This document shows, one piece after another, positions 1-7,007 of a stretch of 10,788 nt of DNA (position 1 is the first letter of the stretch; the number at the start of each line of letters is the position of its first letter). The stretch spans positions 1 through 10,788 of the forward strand of contig CAIPNE010000099.1 of the NCBI GenBank assembly GCA_903866355.1. The letters run 5' to 3'. The stretch comes from an uncultured Gammaproteobacteria bacterium (GTDB lineage Bacteria > Pseudomonadota > Gammaproteobacteria > Ga0077536). The notes under the pieces were generated by a model. It made no database searches. It was not told where the DNA came from and was given only the letters and a program-made list of their open reading frames with translations. A program made the position numbers and the translations under genes.

Positions 1-201
1 ACTTAAGCAGTTGATGCATGGCGCTGCCGACGTACCGTTAACAGTGAGCAAAATAAATTAAGGAGAGACTGCGCTGGATAAGCAGTCCATCTGGCTCCTG
101 CTCGACCTGCTCACGCGGGAGTGATCCGAGCGAGTCTTTGTTCGCCTAGAGAGGGCATGTTATAAATAATAAATAATGTCATTAATTGTATTTTTTATCG
201 T
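1..201. other. Region upstream of the sigma remnant with no identifiable gene
   Basis: No intact gene is visible. Frame 2 is open from the window edge to a TAA at 59-61, ending in LKQLMHGAADVPLTVSKIN. This could be the C-terminus of an upstream gene, but 19 codons without a stop is weak evidence. The TAA overlaps a Shine-Dalgarno-like AAGGAG (60-65). A short reading (LDKQSIWLLLDLLTRE, from CTG at 74) then ends at TGA 122-124, and the same frame continues open for 14 codons beyond that stop. This may be chance or a decayed gene. From about 160 the DNA becomes very AT-rich, with a TAAATAA direct repeat and an 11-bp palindrome TAATGTCATTA (174-184). Confidence 0.4.
138..166 (+). promoter_or_regulatory. 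Possible sigma-70 promoter ahead of the ECF sigma remnant
   Basis: TTGTTC (138-143) is separated by exactly 17 bp from TATAAA (161-166). The -10 matches 5 of 6 consensus bases and the -35 matches only 3 of 6. Transcription would start near 173, about 29 nt before the ATG at 202, next to the palindrome at 174-184. No Shine-Dalgarno sequence precedes that ATG. The surrounding AT-richness makes a chance -10 match likely, so this is tentative. Confidence 0.3.
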
Positions 202-414
202 ATGAACGTACTGCCCTTCCCGGTGGAGGGTCGGCGCAAGGTGGACCCTGTCGTTCGCGAGACCCAACGCTTGTTGCGGCTACGCGATGCCCGTGATGAG
301 GCTGCGTTTGTTCAATTATTTGGGTGCTTCGCCGTAAGCATACGAGGCTACCTGCAACGTACCGGCCTTGATCCAACGGATGCTGACGGCGTGGCGCAGG
401 GTGGCAAAAATTAG
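202..414 (+). pseudogene. Truncated ECF-type RNA polymerase sigma factor (region 2 N-terminus only)
   Basis: The 70-residue product has an N-terminal segment rich in Arg and Leu. It then reads RDEAAFVQLFGCFAVSIRGY and continues through LQRTGLDPTDADGVAQ, which matches the start of sigma-70 region 2 in ECF sigma factors (usual pattern: D-AAF-LF--Y---V--YL-R-G-D---AED-AQE). The protein stops four residues after the VAQ (residues 64-66), exactly where the -10-recognising helix should follow. The rest of region 2 and all of region 4 are missing, against a usual family length of about 170-200 residues. It therefore cannot bind core polymerase or a promoter normally. In the +1 frame the same bases read WRRVAKI (392-412), resembling the VWRKA-type stretch that normally follows. 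This suggests a frameshifting deletion. No sigma region 4 or anti-sigma gene is found downstream. The family match is by eye. Confidence 0.6.
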
Positions 415-484
415 TCTGCGAGGCCCTATTAGGCCGCCAGAAAACACGTCTACGGTAGTCCACCAAAACAGTCCAAGCGTCGCG

Positions 485-2188
485 ATGAAGCTAAGCTTCT
501 TTCACGTCAAAGATTGGGTGGCGGTGGTTTTGGGGTTGGCCTTGGTAGTCACCTGCGCGGTGTTGTTGGAACGGGAAATTGTGCGCTACCTCGTGGTGCG
601 CACCGTAGAAGAACAGCGCCTAGCCTTCAGTGCCTCTTTAGATCGCTTTAACGCCGTCCTCTTGAATGCTGAGGTCACCGCGGCCCGGTTTGGCCGTTTG
701 ATTTCTGATGATGGCAGCCTCCCGGAGAATGAATTCAGCGACTTCTCGGTGCGCGTGATGCGCGACCAGGATGGGTTGTGGCGAAGTCGGCGCGACCTCT
801 TTGATCCGGCTACCAAAGCGGGTATCTGGCTACCCAATAGTGCCGCCGAGAGTGCCGACACCCGGCGCTTTTTTAGTCGGGCAGCCGTCCTCACCGAAAA
901 TTTTGGACTAGGCATACTCAACGACTATTTCATCGATAGTTGGGTGTTGCCGTTGTCTAACGGGGAGATCATTTTTGCGCCGTCTTGGCCGACGTTTATT
1001 TATGACGCCAACGCCACGACCGACTATCGCGATACGCCGTGGATGCAGCTGACGGCACCTCAGCACAATTCCAAAGGCGAGGTGCGGTGGACCTTGCCGA
1101 TTTACGACCCCGTCGCTGGTCAGTGGCTAGTGAGCGTTGTGGCGCCGTTCTTTCGAGGTGGCGTGTGGGCTGGATCGGTAGGCCATGACTTAACGCTGAC
1201 GCAACTTTTCGCAGGCCTCATGGCCATGAGGAGCCCCACTCCGGGAGTAGCCCAACCCTTGTACGTAACGAGCCACGATGGTGTGTTATGGAACAAGGTG
1301 GGACAGCAGCCTGACTTAGGCGAGCGGATACCCGACCGCTTTTTGCCCTTGCTGAGGCAGTCTTCCGGCACCCAGGTCACCGCGACGCTGCTTGGGCATG
1401 ACTACCTTCTGATCGGGGCGGTGCCTGCATTAAATGCGCGGGCGTTCTACTGGGTGGATGGGGCGGGTGTTCGCGCGAGTCTGGCGGCTAAAATTCGGCA
1501 CCTCCAAATTTTGGCATTACTGTCGAGTTTGTTGCTGGCGGCGGCCCTGCTGCTGTGGCTAGCGCAGGTGCGCGGCAGGCGCCAGCAGCGAGAAATAGCA
1601 ATGGCAGCGCGTAGCCGCGATCTGGAACTCCAAATAAAAGTGCGTACGCAGAGTCTGGCGCAAGCGAACGTGGAGCTGGAACTTCTGTCGCGGCAAGATC
1701 ACTTAACGGGATTGCACAACCGCCGCAGTTTCGACGAGGGATGGACGCAAGCTTGGAAGCACGCCCAGCGTGGCCAAGATTCTCTGTCCATCCTCCTGAT
1801 CGATGTGGATTGGTTTAAACAGTACAACGATGGCTTGGGTCATCCGGCGGGTGATGAGTGTCTGCGCGAGATTGCTCGGGCCATCGCCGAGTCCGTGCGC
1901 CGCCCCGGCGACCTCGCGGCCCGTTATGGGGGCGAGGAATTTGTGCTGGTGCTGCCAGCAACTAACCTCGCCGGCGCACTGCAAGTGGCGGAATCACTCC
2001 GCCAGTCGATCCTAGACCAGGGGCTATACCATCCAACCTCGCACCTCGGCGTGGTCAGCGTAAGCATCGGTGTGGCAACCGGCACGCCCGCCGTGGATGA
2101 GTCACCGACAATGCTGCTGGCGCGCGCCGACATGGCGCTGCTAAACGCCAAGAAAAACGGCCGCAACCGAGTAGAAGCGGCGCACTAA
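485..2188 (+). CDS. Membrane diguanylate cyclase with periplasmic Cache-like sensor and GGDEF domain
   Basis: The protein is expected to condense two GTP into cyclic di-GMP in response to an extracytoplasmic signal. Starting at ATG 485 it has 567 residues: a short cytoplasmic tail, a membrane segment (about 11-29), a periplasmic region of about 300 residues resembling a double Cache sensor (with DLFDPATKAGIW and YRDTPWMQL), and a second membrane segment (about 343-362). A charged helical linker follows (about 365-403), then the GGDEF domain from DHLTGLHNRR (405). The active-site GGEEF is intact at 482-486, and the product-inhibition RxxD site (RPGD, 473-476) lies five residues before it, so the enzyme should be active and feedback-inhibited. 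The frame stays open upstream to TTG 368, but that part overlaps the sigma remnant and reads as non-protein. ATG 485 places the start just before the membrane helix, although it has no clear Shine-Dalgarno sequence. The sensed ligand cannot be read. Confidence 0.9.
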   Translation: MKLSFFHVKDWVAVVLGLALVVTCAVLLEREIVRYLVVRTVEEQRLAFSASLDRFNAVLLNAEVTAARFGRLISDDGSLPENEFSDFSVRVMRDQDGLWRSRRDLFDPATKAGIWLPNSAAESADTRRFFSRAAVLTENFGLGILNDYFIDSWVLPLSNGEIIFAPSWPTFIYDANATTDYRDTPWMQLTAPQHNSKGEVRWTLPIYDPVAGQWLVSVVAPFFRGGVWAGSVGHDLTLTQLFAGLMAMRSPTPGVAQPLYVTSHDGVLWNKVGQQPDLGERIPDRFLPLLRQSSGTQVTATLLGHDYLLIGAVPALNARAFYWVDGAGVRASLAAKIRHLQILALLSSLLLAAALLLWLAQVRGRRQQREIAMAARSRDLELQIKVRTQSLAQANVELELLSRQDHLTGLHNRRSFDEGWTQAWKHAQRGQDSLSILLIDVDWFKQYNDGLGHPAGDECLREIARAIAESVRRPGDLAARYGGEEFVLVLPATNLAGALQVAESLRQSILDQGLYHPTSHLGVVSVSIGVATGTPAVDESPTMLLARADMALLNAKKNGRNRVEAAH

Positions 2189-2336
2189 GCATCGCCCTCG
2201 TGTGCATGCCTCGGCCTGCGCCGGCTACCAAAGCGCCCTGTAGCAACTGCTTGAGTGGGTGCTCAAATGCTTAAACTGGCGCCCCATCCGGGGCTCAGGC
2301 ACCATGACCACCTTTCTCGAAACCAAAGGGTCTGTC

Positions 2337-3275
2337 ATGTCGGCATTGATTTGCGGCTCGTTCGCTTACGACAACATCATGGTCTTCCAAGACCGCTTCA
2401 AAAATCACATCCTGCCGGACAAAATTCACATTTTGAATGTTTCTTTCTTGGTGCCGCAGTTGCGCCGGGAATTTGGTGGCTGCGCCGGGAATATTGCTTA
2501 CAACCTTAAATTGCTCGGCGGTGATCCCCTCCCCATGGGGGCGGTCGGCATCGATTTCGAGCCTTACGCGCGCTGGATGGACGCTTGCGGTGTCCCCCGC
2601 ACGTATGTGCGCGTGATCGAAAGCGCGCTGACGGCGCAGGCTTTCATCACCACCGATCTCGATGACAACCAGATCACGGCATTCCATCCCGGTGCGATGG
2701 AGTCTTCGCACCGCAATCAGGTGAGCGATGCGGCGGGTGTTACGTTGGGCATTCTGGCGCCCGATGGTCGCGAGGGCATGATCCAACATGCACAAGAGTT
2801 TGTGCGCGCCGGCATTCCCTTCATTTTTGATCCGGGTCAAGGCCTGCCAATGTTTAACGGCGATGACCTCAAGCAGTTCATCAAAGACGCCACGTGGGTC
2901 ACGGTGAACGACTACGAAGCGCAACTGATGCAAGAGCGCACAGGCTGGACGCTGGCAGAAATTGCCCAGCAGGTGGAGGCGCTGGTCGTCACCCGTGGGG
3001 GCGAAGGCTCGATGGTTTATCTAAAGCACGAAACGCTCGCGATTCCGGCAGCGAAGCCCGCGCAATTGAGCGATCCTACCGGCTGTGGCGATGCCTACCG
3101 TGCCGGTCTCCTCTATGGCCTGATGCACGCGCTGGAGTGGCCGGTTACCGCCCGGATTGCCTCGCTCATGGGGGCGATCAAGATTGAGCAGGCAGGCACC
3201 CAGAACCACCGGTTTACGCGTGCGGAATTTGCCGCCCGCTACGCGCTGGCGTTTAACCACGAACTGCACTGGTAA
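2337..3275 (+). CDS. PfkB-family carbohydrate/nucleoside kinase (ribokinase or adenosine kinase-like)
   Basis: This is a cytoplasmic ATP-dependent kinase of the PfkB/ribokinase fold, 312 residues, the usual family length. The first signature region is GGCAGNIAYNLKLLGG (from residue 47), the sugar-binding Gly-Gly and Asn region. The second signature is DPTGCGDAYRAG (246-257), which forms the anion hole and carries the catalytic Asp252. An NDYEAQ segment (NxxE-type, Mg/phosphate-associated) lies between them, as expected. The stretch TTDLDDNQITAFHPGAM resembles bacterial adenosine kinase-like members more than RbsK, but the substrate cannot be assigned from motifs. ATG 2337 was chosen because the product then begins directly with the first beta strand (MSALICGSFAYD) and AAAGGG (2325-2330) sits 6 nt upstream. 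An in-frame ATG at 2304 would add 11 residues. A 148-bp gap separates it from the cyclase gene, so co-transcription is uncertain. No partner gene for sugar or purine metabolism is adjacent. Confidence 0.87.
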   Translation: MSALICGSFAYDNIMVFQDRFKNHILPDKIHILNVSFLVPQLRREFGGCAGNIAYNLKLLGGDPLPMGAVGIDFEPYARWMDACGVPRTYVRVIESALTAQAFITTDLDDNQITAFHPGAMESSHRNQVSDAAGVTLGILAPDGREGMIQHAQEFVRAGIPFIFDPGQGLPMFNGDDLKQFIKDATWVTVNDYEAQLMQERTGWTLAEIAQQVEALVVTRGGEGSMVYLKHETLAIPAAKPAQLSDPTGCGDAYRAGLLYGLMHALEWPVTARIASLMGAIKIEQAGTQNHRFTRAEFAARYALAFNHELHW

Positions 3276-3327
3276 CGAGGATTGACGCAAGACCCGGCCC
3301 TTGCCCGCCATTTGGCTTGGGCAGCGC

Positions 3328-3342
3328 CGGGAATTGTTCCCG
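3328..3342. promoter_or_regulatory. Short perfect dyad CGGGAA-TTG-TTCCCG between kinase and exporter genes
   Basis: Six base pairs are perfectly inverted around a 3-nt centre. The dyad lies 52 bp after the kinase stop and 77 bp before the exporter start. No T-tract follows, so it is not a convincing intrinsic terminator. Its position would suit an operator or a weak transcript-end hairpin. A short dyad of this kind can occur by chance. Confidence 0.3.
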
Positions 3343-3419
3343 TGTAGCGCTATCAGTGCAGGTCGATCCCACACCGCCTCGATGTCTAAGGGCATGCTAT
3401 CCGGCAGTTGTGAACATGG

Positions 3420-5576
3420 ATGTTCCTGCCAATGGCCAATCTTCTACCCGCTACCGATACCGGCTTGCACGGCCTTACCGTCATTGCCCGGCTGCATGGC
3501 CTGCCGGCCGAAGAAGCGGCGCTACGCCACGAATTTGGACGGGCCAGCGGGCCGCTTGAGCCCCCGGAGCTTGAACTAGCGGCGTGCTGGCTGGGGTTGA
3601 AGGCGCGCCGCGTGCTGTGCCCATGGCCCCGACTAGCGACCACGCCGCTGCCCGCATTGGCGCGCTTGGTGGATGGTCAGCACGTTATTCTGGCGGGCGT
3701 GCGCGACGAACAAGTGTTGGTCAAGGCGATGGGATTGCCTCCGACGCTGGTTGCGCGCGCCGATTTTTTGTCGCTGTGGACCGGCGAACTCTTATTGCTC
3801 GCCAAGAGCGCGAGTGCCGCCACGGGCCCCCTCGCGTTTGGCTTACGCTGGTTTTGGCCAGCGCTGAACGCGCACCGCGGCATCTTGGGCGAAGTGATCC
3901 TCGCCTCATTGGTTATTCAATTATTGGCGCTCGCAGCGCCGCTGTTTTTTCAGGTCGTCATCGACAAAGTACTGGTGCACCAGCGCCTAGCAACGCTCGA
4001 TGTGCTGTGCGCCGGCTTATTGGTGGTGTCGGTATTTGAAGCGTTGCTGGGTGGGCTGCGTCATTTTGTGTTGGCGCACACCACCAATCGTATTGACGTG
4101 CAGCTGGGCGCAACGCTGTTCGAACATCTGCTGCGTTTACCGCTGGCCTGGTTCGAGGCCCGGCGCATGGGCGAGACCGTGGCGCGGGTGCGTGAGTTGG
4201 AAACCATTCGCGCATTTTTTACCGGGACTGCGCTGACGCTCGGTCTTGATCTGGCTTTCGCTGGGGTTTTTTTCATTCTACTGCTGTGCTACAGCCCTGT
4301 GCTGTCGGGCATCGTTGCGGCGGGGCTGATCGCGCATGTGCTGCTGGCGGCGTTGGCTACGCCGTTTTTTCGCCAGCGCCTCGAGGAAAAATTTACGCGC
4401 GGCGCGGCGGCGCAGGCATTTTTGACTGAAGCCGTGAGTGGGATCGCCACCCTCAAGGCCAACGCGGTGGAACGCGTGTTCGGCGAACAATGGGCGCATT
4501 TGCTGACGAGCGCCACCCGCGCCAGCCTGAGCGCCGCGGCGTTGTCTAACGCGATGGCCCAAGTTGCCGGCTTACTGCAGAAGCTCACCACGGTGGCTAT
4601 TTTGTGGTGTGGCGCGCGGCTGGTCATGCAGACCAGCCTGAGCGTGGGCGAGCTGGTGGCTTTTAGTCTGATTGCCGCACGGATAGCCCAACCCGTGCTG
4701 CGCGTTGCGCAGTGCTGGCAAGATTTTCAGCAGACTGGGGTCTCGGTGCGACGGCTGGGCGATGTGCTCAACGCGCTACCAGAACCGGGGCGGCATCAAC
4801 CGGGGCAAGCCGCGTTGCCGGCCTTGCTGGGCGCGGTGAGCTTCGAGGACGTGCAATTTCGCTATCGCCCGGAGGGGCCGGATGTTCTGCGTGGGCTCAG
4901 CTTTAGCGTGCCGGCAGGCTGCGTGGTGGGTCTAGTGGGCGCCTCGGGTTCTGGTAAGAGCACGCTCGCCAATCTTCTCCAGCGATTGCAGGTGCCACAG
5001 GCCGGGCGGGTGCGAGTGGACGCCCAAGATGTGGCGCTACTCGACCCCCAGTGGCTACGCCGGCAGATCGGCGTGGTGCTCCAAGAAAACCAGCTGTTTA
5101 ACCGATCAGTGCGCGAGAACATTGCGCTGCGCGACCCCTCGTTGCCCATGACTGCCGTGATTCACGCGGCGCGGCTGGCCGGGGCGCACGAGTTTATTTT
5201 GGCGCTGCCGGCGGGCTACAACACCGTCGTGGGTGAGCATGGCGCCAGTTTGTCGGGTGGCCAGCGGCAACGCATTGCGCTCGCCCGGGCGTTGGTAACC
5301 GAACCCCGCATTTTGATTCTCGACGAGGCAACTTCCGCCCTCGACTACGAAACCGAAGCCATTCTGCACGCCAATTTGCCGCAAATAGTGCAGGGTCGCA
5401 CGGTGCTGATCGTCGCCCATCGGCTACGCACGGTGCAGCTCGCCGAGCGTATTCTGGTGTTGGAGGATGGGCGCATTGTGCAGCAGGGCACGCACGCCGC
5501 ACTGTTGGCGAAGCCGGGTTTGTACGCACGGCTGTGGGCTTTGCAGGCTGGCGGCCCCAGCGCGCCGCCACTGTGA
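3420..5576 (+). CDS. Type I secretion ABC exporter, HlyB/CyaB-type, with inactive C39 peptidase-like domain
   Basis: This inner-membrane exporter would drive one-step secretion of a protein substrate in complex with an HlyD adaptor and a TolC-like channel. It has 718 residues, like HlyB and CyaB. Residues about 8-130 form a C39-like domain in which the catalytic Cys is replaced (D13-T14-G15, matching DYG in HlyB) while His88 is kept. It should therefore be a substrate-docking domain rather than a leader peptidase. A six-helix transmembrane region follows (about 150-440), with the helix FLTEAVSGIATLKANAVE. The nucleotide-binding domain has Walker A GASGSGKST (507-515), a Q-loop VLQEN, signature LSGGQ (611-615), Walker B ILILDE (Asp635, catalytic Glu636) and H-loop His667, all intact. 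ATG 3432 (MANLLP) is an alternative start; neither has a strong Shine-Dalgarno sequence. Its TGA overlaps the adaptor ATG. RTX-type proteins are the usual substrates of this class, but none is encoded nearby. Confidence 0.93.
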   Translation: MFLPMANLLPATDTGLHGLTVIARLHGLPAEEAALRHEFGRASGPLEPPELELAACWLGLKARRVLCPWPRLATTPLPALARLVDGQHVILAGVRDEQVLVKAMGLPPTLVARADFLSLWTGELLLLAKSASAATGPLAFGLRWFWPALNAHRGILGEVILASLVIQLLALAAPLFFQVVIDKVLVHQRLATLDVLCAGLLVVSVFEALLGGLRHFVLAHTTNRIDVQLGATLFEHLLRLPLAWFEARRMGETVARVRELETIRAFFTGTALTLGLDLAFAGVFFILLLCYSPVLSGIVAAGLIAHVLLAALATPFFRQRLEEKFTRGAAAQAFLTEAVSGIATLKANAVERVFGEQWAHLLTSATRASLSAAALSNAMAQVAGLLQKLTTVAILWCGARLVMQTSLSVGELVAFSLIAARIAQPVLRVAQCWQDFQQTGVSVRRLGDVLNALPEPGRHQPGQAALPALLGAVSFEDVQFRYRPEGPDVLRGLSFSVPAGCVVGLVGASGSGKSTLANLLQRLQVPQAGRVRVDAQDVALLDPQWLRRQIGVVLQENQLFNRSVRENIALRDPSLPMTAVIHAARLAGAHEFILALPAGYNTVVGEHGASLSGGQRQRIALARALVTEPRILILDEATSALDYETEAILHANLPQIVQGRTVLIVAHRLRTVQLAERILVLEDGRIVQQGTHAALLAKPGLYARLWALQAGGPSAPPL

Positions 5577-6925
5577 TGGACAGGGCGTGGCGTCAGGACG
5601 ATGCGCGTGATTTTCTGCCGCCGGTACGGGCGCTCACCGCCACGCCAGCCCCGCACCCGCCGCGAATATTGGCGCTGGCGCTGTGCGCGGCGTGTCTTGC
5701 GGCGGGGTTGTGGCTGTGGTGGGGACAGCTCGATATTGTGGCTATCGCGCCGGGCCGCGTGGTGCCGCTGGGCCAACGCAAGGTGGTGCAAGCCGCCGAA
5801 ATGGCGGTGGTGCAGAGCATTCGGGTGACCGAAGGACAGCATGTGGTGGCCAAACAAATACTCCTCCAACTAGACCCTACCGCCCTACTCGCCGAGCGTG
5901 CTCGGCTGGCAGACCAGCGGGGCGTGCTGGCGGTGGATCGCCTGCGTCTTAACGCGTTGCTGACCACTACCGGGACTATCGACCGTGAAGATCCCTCCGC
6001 CTTCCAACGGCTAGCGGCGCAACTGGGTGGCGCGCGCGTGGCCGCTAGCACGGCGCGTTTGGCCCAAGAACGCGCCGAGTACCAAGCCGTGCTGGCCGCT
6101 CTGGACCAAGACCGCCGCCAACAGCGGGCCGAGCGCCGGGCCGCCGAGGCGCGGCGTGCACAACTCGCAGCCACTCTCCCGTTGGTGACGGAGGAAGCGC
6201 AGGCGCATCGGGTCTTGCTCGCGCGCGGTACGGTGCCCCGCCTGCAGTGGCTACAGTTCGAGCGGGCACGTTTAACGGCGGAGCAGGAACTCGCCACACA
6301 GTACGAAACAGTGGCGGCGCTGGCAGCGGGAGAAGCGGCGCTGGTCGCTCGTCGCCAAGCGGCGGCGGCCCAGTTTGAGGCGCGCTGGCTGGCGGAACTC
6401 GCTGACACCCAAGCGCGCTTGGCAGGGGTGGAGGAAGACCTCGCCAAAGTGGCACATCGCATAGAGTTGGCCACGTTGCGGGCCCCAGTGGCGGGTTGCG
6501 TGCAGCAGTTGGCGGTACACACCGTGGGCGGCGTGGTGGCGCCCGCGCAACCGCTCATGGTGATCGTGCCAGATGACGCGCCGCTGGCCGTGGAAGCCCT
6601 GATCGATAATCGGGACATCGGCTTTGTGCACCCCGGGCAACGGGTGGCGATCAAGGTTGAAACCTATCATTTCACGCGCTACGGACTACTGACCGGCTGG
6701 GTGCGAGAAATCTCGCAAGACGCCGTCATGGACGTCGAACATGGCCAACGCTATCTGGCGCAAATTGCGCTCACCCAACGCGTGTTGGCAGTGGATGGCC
6801 AGCGGCTACCCTTAACGGCAGGCATGGCGGTGACCGCGGAGTTGGCGATCGGGCGGCGGCGCATCCTCGATTATTTACTCAGTCCGTTGCGGCGCTATCA
6901 ACACGATGGCGCCCGCGAACCCTGA
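5576..6925 (+). CDS. HlyD-family type I secretion periplasmic adaptor
   Basis: This membrane-fusion protein should bridge the exporter to an outer-membrane TolC-type channel. It has 449 residues (HlyD has about 478). The order is a short cytoplasmic N-terminus, one membrane helix (about 31-49), a first half-lipoyl segment (VVQSIRVTEGQHV, about 78-90), and a long Ala/Arg/Glu-rich alpha-helical hairpin that would cross the periplasm. A second half-lipoyl segment (LRAPVAGCVQQLAVHTVGGV) and a beta-barrel part with the family-typical FTRYGLLTGWVREISQDAV follow. The C-terminus (GMAVTAELAIGRRRILDYL, then LSPLRRY) is also characteristic. ATG 5576 lies inside the exporter stop (TGATG), which implies translational coupling; a longer in-frame opening into the exporter gene is disregarded. 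The stop at 6923-6925 again forms TGATG with another ATG, but what follows does not look like a protein gene. No outer-membrane channel gene is present. Confidence 0.93.
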   Translation: MDRAWRQDDARDFLPPVRALTATPAPHPPRILALALCAACLAAGLWLWWGQLDIVAIAPGRVVPLGQRKVVQAAEMAVVQSIRVTEGQHVVAKQILLQLDPTALLAERARLADQRGVLAVDRLRLNALLTTTGTIDREDPSAFQRLAAQLGGARVAASTARLAQERAEYQAVLAALDQDRRQQRAERRAAEARRAQLAATLPLVTEEAQAHRVLLARGTVPRLQWLQFERARLTAEQELATQYETVAALAAGEAALVARRQAAAAQFEARWLAELADTQARLAGVEEDLAKVAHRIELATLRAPVAGCVQQLAVHTVGGVVAPAQPLMVIVPDDAPLAVEALIDNRDIGFVHPGQRVAIKVETYHFTRYGLLTGWVREISQDAVMDVEHGQRYLAQIALTQRVLAVDGQRLPLTAGMAVTAELAIGRRRILDYLLSPLRRYQHDGAREP

Positions 6926-6953
6926 TGTCTGGCCGACTTGTTCTACAGGGGTG

Positions 6954-6971
6954 GCGGCCGACACAGGCCGC
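6954..6971. terminator. GC-rich hairpin between the convergent adaptor and LLM genes
   Basis: GCGGCC (6954-6959) and GGCCGC (6966-6971) are perfect inverted repeats around a 6-nt loop, inside the 82-bp gap between two converging genes. The place is right for a bidirectional transcription end. Neither side has a T-tract, so it would not be a standard Rho-independent terminator. In GC-rich DNA a 6-bp stem is only weak evidence. Confidence 0.25.
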
Positions 6972-7007
6972 GCCCGCGTGGTCGGGCCAGCCTGCGGTTG
7001 GGCGTTG

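Noticed and set aside
368..484. N-terminal extension of the diguanylate cyclase from TTG 368
   Set aside because: It overlaps the sigma remnant, lacks a ribosome binding site and gives a segment without membrane or domain character. ATG 485 starts right before the membrane helix.
2251..2266. Small dyad TTGAG-N6-CTCAA after the diguanylate cyclase gene as a terminator
   Set aside because: The stem is only 5 bp with A/T pairs and no T-tract follows, so it is not supported as a terminator.
2295..2933. A 212-codon minus-strand open frame opposite the PfkB kinase
   Set aside because: The plus-strand product has complete kinase motifs; the antisense product is rich in His and Arg and resembles nothing.
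3301..3579. Plus-strand 92-codon frame spanning the kinase/exporter gap
   Set aside because: It runs mostly in another frame of the exporter start and shows no recognisable protein pattern.
5593..6654. A 353-codon minus-strand open frame opposite the adaptor gene
   Set aside because: It is Ala/Ser/Arg-rich with no domain pattern, and lies fully antisense to a well-supported HlyD-family gene. GC-rich codon use produces such antisense openings.
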